Part shown: in pieces, positions 8,691 to 17,411 of the stretch
Layout of the letters: each line of letters begins with the position of its first letter
Numbering within the stretch: position 1 is the first letter of the stretch
Source: CAZVLE01 sp964627855
GTDB lineage: Bacteria; Bacillota; Dethiobacteria; DTU022
Direction: 5' to 3'
NCBI GenBank assembly: GCA_964627855.1
Contig: CAZVLE010000061.1
Coordinates: 1 to 59,745 of the forward strand
DNA length: 59,745 nucleotides
The notes under the pieces: generated by a model
The model's input: the letters and a program-made list of their open reading frames with translations, nothing else
Databases searched by the model: none
Told to the model about the DNA's origin: nothing
Program-made: the position numbers and the translations under genes

Positions 8691-8837
8691 TCAGCCTGGA
8701 ATATAACAGTAACGATTGCCCGTTTCAAGGTATCCGCGCTGCCCATAAATTCGTAGGAGCAGCTTAAGTGTATGGGCTGCCCGGGTACCTTGAAACAGCC
8801 GTACACTTAAATTATAGCGGAGCAGTTACCTTCATTT
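8691..8837 (+). repeat. Structured repeat family 1, copy B
   Basis: Second copy of the element at 2357-2503, same orientation. The outer stem is perfect here (GTTTCAAGGTA with TACCTTGAAAC). Relative to copy A, a C-G pair becomes T-A in this stem, a compensatory change that favours a folded RNA. The loop segment TTAAGTGTA is complementary to TACACTTAA 3' of the stem. It lies in the 338-base gap between the DUF116 and DUF427 genes; the rest of the gap shows nothing else. Confidence 0.7.
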
Positions 8838-8956
8838 TATAGGTTTTTTACCATATAATAACATTAATTATCTCGGTTTTTAGTTTATCAAAGGTTTAGG
8901 GGAAACAACAATAAATCGCTTCCTGCTATAATAGTTGTAAAAAAGGAATGGTTGAG

Positions 8957-9433
8957 ATGGTTAGAAAATCAAGTGAATCTGTCTGGGATTATCCCCGACC
9001 ACCAAGAGTTGAAGCCTTTGGCGGCCTGATTGAAGTTATTCATCAACACAAGCATCTGGCAAAAAGCAGTATCACCTACAGGGTGCTCGAAACCAGTCAT
9101 CCGCCTGGATTCTACATACCACAGGATCATTGCAACATGAACTTTTTACGAAAGAACGACCAAACAAGTATGTGCGAATTTAAAGGCCTGGCCGTTTACT
9201 TTGACCTGATTATGGACGAAAAGAAAGTGAGAAACGTGGCCTGGTGTTACGAAAACCCCTATTCCCGCTTTGCAGTGATTAAGAATCATTTGGCCTTTTA
9301 TCCGGGAAGAGTTGATACCTGTTTTGTAGATGGAGAAAAAGTAACGGCCCAGGAAGGCGATTTCTATGGAGGCTGGATCACTTCCAATATCGAAGGCCCC
9401 TTTAAAGGTGGTCCCGGCACCTGGGGCTGGTAA
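8957..9433 (+). CDS. DUF427 family protein
   Basis: About 158 residues of a compact beta-rich domain of the DUF427 type, recognised from the order of VEAFGGLIEV, LETSHPPGFYIPQDHCNM, AWCYENPY and the terminal VDGEKV-x-GGWIT region. Function is unknown in the family; it is a stand-alone single-domain protein. An ATG at 8948 is in frame, but AAGG lies only one base before it and ten bases before the ATG at 8957, so 8957 is the more likely start. No operon partner is evident. Confidence 0.8.
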   Translation: MVRKSSESVWDYPRPPRVEAFGGLIEVIHQHKHLAKSSITYRVLETSHPPGFYIPQDHCNMNFLRKNDQTSMCEFKGLAVYFDLIMDEKKVRNVAWCYENPYSRFAVIKNHLAFYPGRVDTCFVDGEKVTAQEGDFYGGWITSNIEGPFKGGPGTWGW

Positions 9434-9585
9434 GCTTTATCAGGGGCTGCAGCCTCAATTTGGTTGTTTGTGATTATAAAACAAGTACCAGTCTGGAGAC
9501 AGAAAAACTGATCCTGACATAAAAAATATATTCTAACCTGTTCAGGTAAAAAAATTACAGATTACCAGGGAGGCTTAGTTTAACC

Positions 9586-10323
9586 TTGAAGGTAATGAAA
9601 GCGCTTACCGCTGTATTGATTGTCCTTGCCATCGGCCTGGCCGCTTTCTGGCTCTACGTGCAGGTGCGCACTTATCCGGCCGAAGCTGAATATCTTGAGC
9701 TGATCATGACTGATCAAAGAATCACCTTTGGGGATGAGGGCAACTATTTTATGATTGCACCGGCTAAAAGAAGGCCCGCCATGCCACCGATTATTTATTA
9801 TCCCGGCGGGCTTGTCGCACCGGAAGCATATCTCTACAAAATGGGAATGGTTGCCATAGAATTAGGAGCAGAAGTATACATCATTAAAGCCCCTTTCAAT
9901 GCAGCAATCTTTAATAGCGGCGCCGCGGGGAAAATAATGGAGAGCCGGGATCTTTCTCAGGCCTGGGTCGGTGGTCACTCTCTCGGGGGCATTGCAGCCT
10001 GCCGTTTTGCTTCTTCCAATTCCGAAAATATTTACGGCCTTTTTCTCTTCGGTTCCTACTGTGATCAGGATATCAGCAACACCGGAAAACCGGTAGTTGT
10101 TCTTTGGGGCAGGCAGGATTTTATCATTAACCGGGAGAATTTTGAAAAAGCTAAAGCAAACCTGCCTTCCGGCAGCACAATCCTGGAGATTGAGGGCATG
10201 AACCATTCCGATTTTGGCAATTACGGACTACAGAAGGGCGACAGGCCAAGCCAGCTCAGTGACAGGCAGATTATTGAAATAATCAGTGCTGCCTTCACCG
10301 GCTATGAAGAGGCCGCCCCTTAA
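9586..10323 (+). CDS. Membrane-anchored alpha/beta-hydrolase
   Basis: A 245-residue protein with one N-terminal hydrophobic helix (signal anchor) and an extracytoplasmic alpha/beta-hydrolase domain. The nucleophile elbow is GGHSLGG; a strand VVVLWGRQD supplies the acid and GMNHSDFG the histidine. It resembles the dienelactone-hydrolase-like AB_hydrolase_5 group; the substrate is unknown. The start is either TTG at 9586, 13 bases after AGGGAGG, or ATG at 9595; the difference is three residues. The UPF0178 gene follows after 55 bases and may be cotranscribed. Confidence 0.8.
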   Translation: MKVMKALTAVLIVLAIGLAAFWLYVQVRTYPAEAEYLELIMTDQRITFGDEGNYFMIAPAKRRPAMPPIIYYPGGLVAPEAYLYKMGMVAIELGAEVYIIKAPFNAAIFNSGAAGKIMESRDLSQAWVGGHSLGGIAACRFASSNSENIYGLFLFGSYCDQDISNTGKPVVVLWGRQDFIINRENFEKAKANLPSGSTILEIEGMNHSDFGNYGLQKGDRPSQLSDRQIIEIISAAFTGYEEAAP

Positions 10324-10378
10324 TTGTCGAACTTTCTAAGCATTAAATAAAGGTTAGTGATGAAACGGATGGAAAGCC

Positions 10379-10855
10379 ATGAAAATTATCATCGATGCCG
10401 ATGCTTGCCCTAAAACAGTACTCGAGATCTGTCTTAAACTTGGACAGCAATATGACATACCAGTGTGGACGGTGGCCAGTTTTAACCATCATATCAAATC
10501 CAATCACCACACTATTGTAGGCAGTGATGCCCAGGAAGCTGATCTGAAGGTGATTAACCTGGCTGAAAAGGGTGATATTGCCGTTACGCAGGACTGGGGA
10601 CTGGCGGCTATGCTTCTGGGTAAAAAAGTCAGATCTCTGAACCCTTCCGGCAGAGAGTACCGACCAGAAACAATTGATTTCTTGCTTGAGGAAAGGGAAA
10701 CAAAAGCTAAATTACGTCGTAGCGGTGGACGGACAAAAGGGCCTAAGAAACGCACTGCCGGAGATGACAATAAGTTTTCGGCACAGCTTGGGCTGATCAT
10801 CCGGGAAGAACTGTCTGATCAGCCCGAAGCTGAGATTAACTTAGATTCCCTTTAG
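10379..10855 (+). CDS. UPF0178 (YaiI/YqxD) family protein
   Basis: A 158-residue protein with the family N-terminus IIIDADACP and the acidic clusters VGSDAQEADL and AVTQDWGLAAMLL of a PIN-like (NYN) nuclease fold. It then has the RSGGRTKGPKKRT basic stretch found in the family. A nuclease role is inferred from fold only. Length matches the family. The stop is TAG. Confidence 0.9.
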   Translation: MKIIIDADACPKTVLEICLKLGQQYDIPVWTVASFNHHIKSNHHTIVGSDAQEADLKVINLAEKGDIAVTQDWGLAAMLLGKKVRSLNPSGREYRPETIDFLLEERETKAKLRRSGGRTKGPKKRTAGDDNKFSAQLGLIIREELSDQPEAEINLDSL

Positions 10856-10976
10856 CACCTCCTGCGGTGCAGGCGCCTATAACAGAGAAATACAATTTTA
10901 AAACTTAATACTGTTTCTTATCCATACCTGGATAAAAAAACCTTTTCACCACACTAACAGATAAGTGTTTTTCCGG

Positions 10977-11876
10977 TTATTTCTTTTTGGTCAAAATTAT
11001 GATAACAACTACGACCCCGATGCCAATTAATGCCAGGAGGATATAAAACCAGGCCGGTAAGCCTCTATCTTCCCCTTCAAGCTCGCGAATTCTTTCTTCC
11101 GCTGCCTCCAGCTTGGGCAGATTTTCAAAGTCGGCATCGACAGCCCCATGCTCCATCTTAGCTCTGCTAACCAGGTAGCGGGCATTTTCCACATCTGCCC
11201 GGTGGGTCAGTGTCAGGTCGGCAATAGCCGGCAAATCAGCAATTGCTTCATTGGCAAGTTTTACTGCTCTTGCCTTATCGTCATCGTCAGGGTCTGGATC
11301 AGGATCCGGGTCAGGATCTGGATCCGGATCAGGATCCGGGTCCGGGTCCGGTCTTTCCAGGTCGGCGATTGCTCTTTCGGCAGCCACCAGCCAGGCAAGA
11401 TTATCGAAGTCAGCATCGATCGCCCCATGCTCTGTTTTGGCTCTACTGACCAGGTAGCGAGCCTGTTCCACATCCGGTTTATCGGCCAGGCGAATCATCG
11501 ATGCATGCGGCAGATTAGAGATCGCTTCCTCGGCTAGTTCAATGGCTCGCTGTTTGTCGTCTTCTTCAGGGTCTTCTCTTTCCAGTTCTGCAATAACCTG
11601 TTCGGCAGCCACCAGCCAGTCAAGGTTTTCGAAGTCGGCATCAACTGCCCCATGCTCGTGTTTTGCTCTGCCGACCAGGTAGCGGGCATTCTCCACAGTC
11701 GGTTTATCCGACAGGCGCAGCATGGAGACATGCGGTATTTCCGCTATTGCTTCCGTAGCCAGGCGAACTGCCGTTTCAAGTTCTGTCTCGGCATGAACTG
11801 CACTGCCTACCAGCAAGAGCAGAACAAAGATTAGAATAAGGAGAATAGGAAAACCAGTCTTTTTCGCTGTGGTCAT
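10977..11876 (-). CDS. Membrane-anchored surface protein with three ~64-residue repeats and a DP linker
   Basis: A 299-residue protein: N-terminal signal peptide (about 1-29), three homologous repeats (about 36-99, 110-173 and 204-267), an Asp-Pro-rich linker between repeats two and three (about 174-197), a C-terminal membrane helix and a KKK tail. Each repeat carries the pattern ARYLVxRAKxEHGAxDADF and ends in an acidic ExxI/AELE helix. It is probably an extracytoplasmic helical-bundle protein fixed by its C-terminal helix. The linker DNA (11281-11355) is a GGATCN-like simple repeat and may vary in length. I do not recognise a named domain. Confidence 0.75.
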   Translation of the reverse strand: MTTAKKTGFPILLILIFVLLLLVGSAVHAETELETAVRLATEAIAEIPHVSMLRLSDKPTVENARYLVGRAKHEHGAVDADFENLDWLVAAEQVIAELEREDPEEDDKQRAIELAEEAISNLPHASMIRLADKPDVEQARYLVSRAKTEHGAIDADFDNLAWLVAAERAIADLERPDPDPDPDPDPDPDPDPDPDPDDDDKARAVKLANEAIADLPAIADLTLTHRADVENARYLVSRAKMEHGAVDADFENLPKLEAAEERIRELEGEDRGLPAWFYILLALIGIGVVVVIIILTKKK

Positions 11877-11991
11877 ATCTGATCAAATCCTTTCCGCTTT
11901 TTTCCCATGATGAAGGCCTGATTGTTAAGGCAGGCTGCATTTAAAAACTTTCGGCTATAATTTTTGAACAAAAAAGGTCAGGCCTTCGGAG

Positions 11992-12378
11992 CTACTCTAT
12001 GATAACAGTAAAAACCTGGGGGGCATCTACCTCTCCGCCATCCCAGTGCTGACCGTAAACCATTTCAATTTTAGTTTCCCCGCTTTGTAATGCCCGGTAA
12101 GTAAAAAATTCTTTTCCACCCACTCCAACCATACCTTCTTCAGCCTCATCCTGCTGATAATCAACATTGACCAGGCTGACCATACTGCTATCCGAGCTTT
12201 CTTCCCAACTGTAACCGGTAGTTGGGTTTGATTCAAGACTGATAACAAACTCATCGCCATTTTTCACCCTTATTGTACTTGAAGGATCTGAATGGCTGTC
12301 TGGATCCCCATTTCCACCACAGCCGGCGATTAATAAAACAGAAAAAAGGATAACAAGAAAAAAAGGTATTTTTGTCAT
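11992..12378 (-). CDS. Chagasin-like (I42) peptidase-inhibitor lipoprotein
   Basis: A 128-residue lipoprotein with lipobox LIAGC near residue 19 and a single beta-sandwich inhibitor domain. The three loops that enter the active-site cleft of papain-type proteases can be traced: NPTTGYSW (loop 1), the glycine-rich GVGG segment (loop 2) and a tryptophan loop (GQHWDGG) in the position of RPW. Family members inhibit cysteine peptidases. It is extracytoplasmic and lipid-anchored, next to the repeat surface protein. It stops at TAG. Confidence 0.85.
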   Translation of the reverse strand: MTKIPFFLVILFSVLLIAGCGGNGDPDSHSDPSSTIRVKNGDEFVISLESNPTTGYSWEESSDSSMVSLVNVDYQQDEAEEGMVGVGGKEFFTYRALQSGETKIEMVYGQHWDGGEVDAPQVFTVIIE

Positions 12379-12639
12379 AATAAATACACTCCTCTATCCT
12401 CTAAATTAATATAAAATTCTTTCTTTCTGTTATGAGGATTATACTTTGGCTTCACCTAAACTGCAAGAACAAACTCCCCTTTAGATTTGAATAATTGACT
12501 GTATGCACAAAATTAAATACAATTAGTATGCAATCATCCGATTACCGGGGCAGGGAATTTTAATCCGTTTATATTATTGAGCTGATGATCACCGAGTTGA
12601 ACCAGGGTATGAAGAGCAAAAAGAAAAAGAGGTGAGCTC

Positions 12640-13338
12640 TTGAAAACAATAGGCCTAATAGGCGGAATGAGCTGGGAGTCGACGGCAACTTATTACCGCA
12701 TCATCAATAAACATATTTTTGAGCATCTGGGCGGTTTAAATTCTGCCAAGATTATTTTATACAGTTTCAACTTTGATCAAATCAGCAGGCTGCAAAAAGC
12801 CGGAAAATGGAAAGAGGCGGGCCAAGAATTGGCCCGGGCAGGGAAAAACCTGGAACAGGCCGGGGCTGATTTTTTAGTTATAGCCACGAACACCATGCAC
12901 AAGGTGGCCGAAGCCGTGGAAAATGCGGTTGCCATTCCCCTGCTGCACATTGCCGATCCTACTGCTGAAGCATTACACAATAAGGGGATAAGCAAGGTTG
13001 GCCTGATAGGTACTGCCTTTACAATGGAAGATGACTTCTATAGAAGGCGCCTGATTCAAAACAGAGAACTAGAAGTTTTAATCCCGTGTGAAGAAGATCG
13101 ACAGCTGGTGCATGACATTATTTTTGATCAGCTCTGCCAGGGCCAGGTGCTTGAACAGTCGCGCTCTCAATATCAGCAGGTGATTGAAAGTCTAGCCGGG
13201 CAGGGTGCACAGGCGGTTATTCTTGGTTGTACTGAAATATCAATGCTGATTGGACCGGGTCAGGCAGTCATTCCCCTCTTTGATACTACGGCTATACATG
13301 CCCACAGAGCTGCGGAAATGTCTCTCCAGGAGAGGTGA
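12640..13338 (+). CDS. Aspartate/glutamate racemase family protein (YgeA type)
   Basis: A 232-residue two-lobed racemase beginning IGLIGGMSWEST. The first catalytic position is threonine (ATNTMH, Thr83) and the second is cysteine (LGCTEI, Cys197). That Thr83/Cys197 pair, at the same numbers, is known for the E. coli L-Asp/Glu-specific racemase YgeA, while classical MurI and aspartate racemases use two cysteines. The start is TTG after GAGGTGAG. Its stop overlaps the GTG start of the next gene (GTGA), so the two are translationally coupled. Confidence 0.88.
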   Translation: MKTIGLIGGMSWESTATYYRIINKHIFEHLGGLNSAKIILYSFNFDQISRLQKAGKWKEAGQELARAGKNLEQAGADFLVIATNTMHKVAEAVENAVAIPLLHIADPTAEALHNKGISKVGLIGTAFTMEDDFYRRRLIQNRELEVLIPCEEDRQLVHDIIFDQLCQGQVLEQSRSQYQQVIESLAGQGAQAVILGCTEISMLIGPGQAVIPLFDTTAIHAHRAAEMSLQER

Positions 13339-13871
13339 TTTCAATAGTACGCAGGAAAAATGATGACTTTATGCTGGTAAAGGGTGCCGAGGACGAGAAT
13401 GTTTATATCTTAAGCAAAAAGCTAAAAGAGAGATGGTTCAACTATCTCTGGCAGAGTGCTGCAGCCGGCCTGATTACTTTCATTGTGCTTTATATATTTC
13501 TGGAATTAATTCAGTTGATTATTTTGGCTGGGGTTGGCTCTACATTTTTTACCATATTCGCCCTGCCCGGAAACAGGACGGCAAGCGACCGCAATATTAT
13601 TGGCTCTTATATTATTTGTGTTACCGTTGGGTTGTTCTGTATATACACCATTTCTCATAGCATCGGTGGCGGTTTGGCAGTTGGCTTATCCACTCTTTTC
13701 ATGGTTATAACTGACACTGAACATCCCCCGGCAGCGGGCGTAGCGCTAGGTTTATCGCTGGCCCCTAATTTAGATAGTGCATATCCAGGAGCAGGATTCG
13801 CCCTGGCCGGAGCTCTGCTGGCTGTGATTATTAGAAATCTCCTTGCCCCTTATTTAAAAAACCTGGTTTAA
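13335..13871 (+). CDS. HPP-family membrane protein
   Basis: A 178-residue protein with a short cytoplasmic N-terminus and about five membrane segments. The HPP signature appears as DTEHPPAAGVALGL. Some HPP proteins act in nitrite transport; most are uncharacterised. The GTG start overlaps the racemase stop by four bases, so it is the second gene of a coupled pair. An amino-acid-related transport role is only a guess from context. A terminator follows at 14059-14082. Confidence 0.8.
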   Translation: MISIVRRKNDDFMLVKGAEDENVYILSKKLKERWFNYLWQSAAAGLITFIVLYIFLELIQLIILAGVGSTFFTIFALPGNRTASDRNIIGSYIICVTVGLFCIYTISHSIGGGLAVGLSTLFMVITDTEHPPAAGVALGLSLAPNLDSAYPGAGFALAGALLAVIIRNLLAPYLKNLV

Positions 13872-14058
13872 AGATAAAGGACAGGGGGACACTTCTCATT
13901 GTCTTTCGCTCAAAGCACTTTCTTTATATAACCTTTACTAATTCCAAAGACTCCTTCCAAATGCTTTAAACTATACTTTTCAGCTCAATAAAAAATCCTG
14001 ATCAAGCTACTCCGCTGGCTTTACCCTCATAGGCACCATCACTGATAATCAAGCGGGA

Positions 14059-14082
14059 CAAGGGAAGAGTCCCTTGCTTTTT
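14059..14082 (+). terminator. Intrinsic terminator after the racemase-HPP pair
   Basis: CAAGGGA-AGAG-TCCCTTG is a perfect 7-base stem with a tetraloop, followed by CTTTTTA. It serves the plus-strand operon and touches the end of the minus-strand zinc-ribbon gene. The gap before it also has a REP-like GGGGGACACTTCTC motif near 13885. Confidence 0.75.
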
Positions 14083-14968
14083 AGTCTGCTAATTCTTCTA
14101 AGGCAGCCTTTAGGAAAATATTCAAAAGATACCCCCTGACGCCCAAATTCCAACCAGACCTATAATCAATTAGCGAATTATCGACAAACCAGTATTCTCC
14201 TCCAGTGCTCACACCTCTTGCTTGCTCCGCACGGAATTTTTCAGCAACAGACCCAGTATAGTTATGAAATAGCAACTTCTCAAGATCAGGATAATTACTG
14301 GCCCACTTAAAACCATCGTCATAGCCCCATTTTAGAAACTTTGTTCCATTTTGGTATAAATAAATGTGGCTTTTAATTTCATCACTTAGCCATTCAGGGA
14401 GCTCATCTGAAAGATCTTCGGGGTTAAAATATCCGGCAGCCGGTGTTGCAGAACTTTGGTTTTGCTGAACAACGCTGTAAGTGGGCGTTTCTTCTGCTTG
14501 CATTTCAACAGCGGGAACTATTTCAACATCGTCGTCATCAGCTTTTTCGGCATCGTCCACGGCATCGACGTCATCAGCTTTTTCGGTATCCTCCATGGCA
14601 TCATCTTTTATCCTAATCATATCCAGGTAAAAAGGTCTTGCCTGCTCATCAATAACGCTTTCAATTGAAGAATCTTTACCTTGCTCTGCTTCAAGTTCAG
14701 TGCTTTCATTTCTCAATAACTTTAAACCGGTAAAAAGAAATAGGATAAGCAGAATTACTGATGCGGCAATTAAGCCATATATTATTCTCACATCAACTAT
14801 TGAGTAATATTTCAGTGCTTTAGGAACAGAGTTTTCCACAAATGTGAATTGAGTTGTTTCTTTGACCGGCTCTTCAATAAGTAAAGATTTGCAGTGTTTG
14901 CATTTAATTGCCGCCGATTTTATCTTTCCGTCGCAATGAGGACAGTTTTTATATGCATCATTATCCAT
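14081..14968 (-). CDS. Zinc-ribbon membrane protein of unknown function
   Basis: A 295-residue protein: N-terminal zinc ribbon (NCPHCDGKIKSAAIKCKHC, residues 8-26), one membrane helix near residues 60-82, and an acidic low-complexity stretch with duplicated DDAEKADD-like units (about 125-155). The unrecognised C-terminal domain of about 125 residues is rich in Trp, Tyr and Asp. The ribbon closely resembles that of the zinc-ribbon protein kinase at 21192-23741, suggesting a shared sensor module. No operon partner. Confidence 0.7.
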   Translation of the reverse strand: MDNDAYKNCPHCDGKIKSAAIKCKHCKSLLIEEPVKETTQFTFVENSVPKALKYYSIVDVRIIYGLIAASVILLILFLFTGLKLLRNESTELEAEQGKDSSIESVIDEQARPFYLDMIRIKDDAMEDTEKADDVDAVDDAEKADDDDVEIVPAVEMQAEETPTYSVVQQNQSSATPAAGYFNPEDLSDELPEWLSDEIKSHIYLYQNGTKFLKWGYDDGFKWASNYPDLEKLLFHNYTGSVAEKFRAEQARGVSTGGEYWFVDNSLIDYRSGWNLGVRGYLLNIFLKAALEELAD

Positions 14969-15198
14969 GTTTGCTACCCTTCCAATTATTCATTTGGGTC
15001 TAGCATGACACTGAAACATTAAGGTGATACAAGTTCTCTGCTTATTGGTAGCAACATAGCTTAGATGTGAGCATAGAGATAGTGTCAAATGATTTATTCT
15101 GCAAATATTTGAATATACCTGCCGATAAAAGATAACGGATAAAAACACACGACTGGAAATATGTAATCTCTAACTGATCCATCAATAATGCTTCATTA

Positions 15199-15227
15199 TT
15201 GACAGGCCTTTTGCTTCACTGTATAAT
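15199..15227 (+). promoter_or_regulatory. Consensus sigma-A promoter of the MMPL-coiled coil-TetR operon
   Basis: Both hexamers are perfect: TTGACA (15199-15204), 17-base spacer, TATAAT (15222-15227). A promoter this strong usually needs repression, and the 18-base palindrome directly downstream supplies a site. Nothing else is recognised in the 14969-15302 gap. Confidence 0.85.
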
Positions 15228-15239
15228 GCAAACAGTTGA

Positions 15240-15257
15240 TTAAAACAATTGTTTTAA
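15240..15257 (+). promoter_or_regulatory. Probable TetR-family operator
   Basis: TTAAAACAATTGTTTTAA is a perfect 18-base palindrome starting 13 bases past the -10 box, spanning the expected transcription start. The third gene of the operon encodes a TetR-type repressor, so autoregulation is the simplest reading. Confidence 0.7.
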
Positions 15258-15302
15258 ATATACGTTTGAATATTTAGCAGGTTAAAAGGATTGCAACATT
15301 AA

Positions 15303-17408
15303 ATGATTAATCTTGGCCGAATTGTTGTCAAGTATCGCAAATTAATTATTCTTATTTACCTGATCCTGCTTATTCCGGCAGGTATAGGCTATTTGGCTAC
15401 CGGAGTAAATTACGACTTGATGACGTACATGCCTGCCGGAATGAATTCTCGACAGGGTGAAATAATCCTTGAAGAAGAATTTTCTCTTTCCGGACTGGGC
15501 CTGCTAATGGTCGAAGGCAAGAAAAGCTATGAAGTTGAGCAATTGATCGCTCAATTAATCATTATCGATGGGGTAGCTGATGTTGTCTGGCTGGGAGACT
15601 ATACGGATATCTATGTTCCGGCAGAGTTCATCGACCAATCTTTAAAAGAACGTTTTAGCACTGAAGATACAGCCCTGCTGCAAATACAATTCATAGATAA
15701 TGCGCGCAGTCCGCAAACGACCATCGCTGTCAAAGCAATCAGGGAGCTGGTAGAGGGCACAGATGGCATTTACTTTGGCGGCGAACCGCCAATTATTGAC
15801 GAAATGCAATCGGCTGTAGGGGAAGAAATGCTCATTTACACTGCTATAGCCGTGGTTATGATCCTCTTTGTCCTGGCTATTTCTACCTCTCTCTATCTGG
15901 ACCCGCTACTCTTTATAGTTGCCGTCGGAGTGGCGATTATTATTAATATGGGAAGTAATGTATTCCGGGGGGAAATATCATTTCTTACCGCTTCAATCGC
16001 AGCTGTAATGCAACTGGGTATATCACTTGATTACGCCATTTTTCTGATGCACCGACTGGAAGAAGAAAAAGGCGAAACAGCAGATATTGAAGCGGCGATG
16101 GTTTCAACGGTTAATAAAACGGCTGTCACAATTTCTTCGAGTGCACTTACAACAATTGGCGGTTTTGCCGCTTTGTTGTTTATGCAAAACGGAATTGGCA
16201 GCGACATGGGCTTTGTCCTTGGCAAGGGAATTGTTATCAGCCTGATCGTCACCTTAACACTGCTTCCCGGGCTAATCATTACTTTTTACTCTTTTAGTGC
16301 CCGTTACAAACATAGAGTTTTGCTGCCTTCATTTAATAAAATAGGAAAATGGCTGATAAAATATAGACTATTATTTATAGTATTTTTTCTGCTCATTGTA
16401 ATACCGTCCTATTTGGGACAGAAGAAGGTTGATTTTTATTACTCCAACGAAAACTACCTGCCCCGCGACTCGGCCGCCGTTGCTGATACTGAAGCAATCA
16501 TGGATGAGTACGGAGCTGTAGACATTGTTTATTTGGTCATGGCCGATGACGGCCGCCGCGTAGAATTTGAATTTATAGAAAAACTGGAGAAGAGCGAATT
16601 TATTGATTCAATCGTAGCGATTTCAAGCCAGGTTGATCCGGCCCTGCCGGAAATAATCATCCCTGAGGAAGTGATCAGCGAGTTCAAGGGTGGAGAGTAT
16701 CGCAATATGATGATTTTTCTATTGCCTAATCTAAGCGAACAGGATTCATTTGCCGCTGTTGACCTGATACGTCAAACTGCAGCTCAATTCAGCAACGAGT
16801 ATTACGCCGCCGGCCCGGTAGCAATGACCCGGGATATGGCAGGGTTGTCCCGCAAGGATGCACGCATGGTTTCAATTATATCGATCATTGCTGTCGGCCT
16901 GATCATCGCTATCAGTTTAAAGTCACTGGCTCTGCCAATTATACTGGTTTTAGCCGTTCAGATGGCAATCTGGCTTAACATTAGCATTCTCTATTTTCAG
17001 GATCAGAATGTGTCATCACTGACCCCGATAATTATTGGGGCAATCCAACTGGGGGCTACCGTCGATTATGCGATTTTGTATACACTGCGCTACAAAGAAA
17101 ACCTCGCCCTGACCCTGGACAGGATTAAGGCAGCGGTAAAAACACTGGAAGAAACAGGTCGATCAATTATGACCAGCGCCTTGATCCTTTTTGCTGCCAC
17201 CTTTAGTATATCGCTTGTCGCAGGTATAAAAACGACTCAGGAAATGACCATGTTAATCGGCCGGGGCGCTATAATCAGCATGCTGGTCATGTATACCTTG
17301 CTCCCAGCCCTGTTAATAGTAGCTGACCGGGCTATCGGCAAAACTACAGCAAATTGGCCCCTTGCCGTGGAAAAAGTAAAGAACCAACCGGAAAATAAGG
17401 TGTCATAA
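15303..17408 (+). CDS. MMPL/RND-superfamily exporter
   Basis: A 701-residue membrane protein made of two tandem MMPL units, each with one leading helix, an extracytoplasmic domain and a block of about five helices. The proton-relay region is visible twice, as QLGISLDYAIFLMHR and QLGATVDYAILYTLRY, with the conserved Asp-Tyr pair. Such proteins export lipids, surfactants or drugs. It is first in a three-gene operon with a coiled-coil secreted protein (3-base gap) and a TetR regulator, under a strong repressed promoter, which suggests inducible export of a toxic or membrane-active compound. Confidence 0.9.
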   Translation: MINLGRIVVKYRKLIILIYLILLIPAGIGYLATGVNYDLMTYMPAGMNSRQGEIILEEEFSLSGLGLLMVEGKKSYEVEQLIAQLIIIDGVADVVWLGDYTDIYVPAEFIDQSLKERFSTEDTALLQIQFIDNARSPQTTIAVKAIRELVEGTDGIYFGGEPPIIDEMQSAVGEEMLIYTAIAVVMILFVLAISTSLYLDPLLFIVAVGVAIIINMGSNVFRGEISFLTASIAAVMQLGISLDYAIFLMHRLEEEKGETADIEAAMVSTVNKTAVTISSSALTTIGGFAALLFMQNGIGSDMGFVLGKGIVISLIVTLTLLPGLIITFYSFSARYKHRVLLPSFNKIGKWLIKYRLLFIVFFLLIVIPSYLGQKKVDFYYSNENYLPRDSAAVADTEAIMDEYGAVDIVYLVMADDGRRVEFEFIEKLEKSEFIDSIVAISSQVDPALPEIIIPEEVISEFKGGEYRNMMIFLLPNLSEQDSFAAVDLIRQTAAQFSNEYYAAGPVAMTRDMAGLSRKDARMVSIISIIAVGLIIAISLKSLALPIILVLAVQMAIWLNISILYFQDQNVSSLTPIIIGAIQLGATVDYAILYTLRYKENLALTLDRIKAAVKTLEETGRSIMTSALILFAATFSISLVAGIKTTQEMTMLIGRGAIISMLVMYTLLPALLIVADRAIGKTTANWPLAVEKVKNQPENKVS

Positions 17409-17411
17409 TAC

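Noticed and set aside
11281..11355. Short tandem repeat as a possible CRISPR array
   Set aside because: It is the in-frame Asp-Pro linker of the repeat surface protein, with no spacers.
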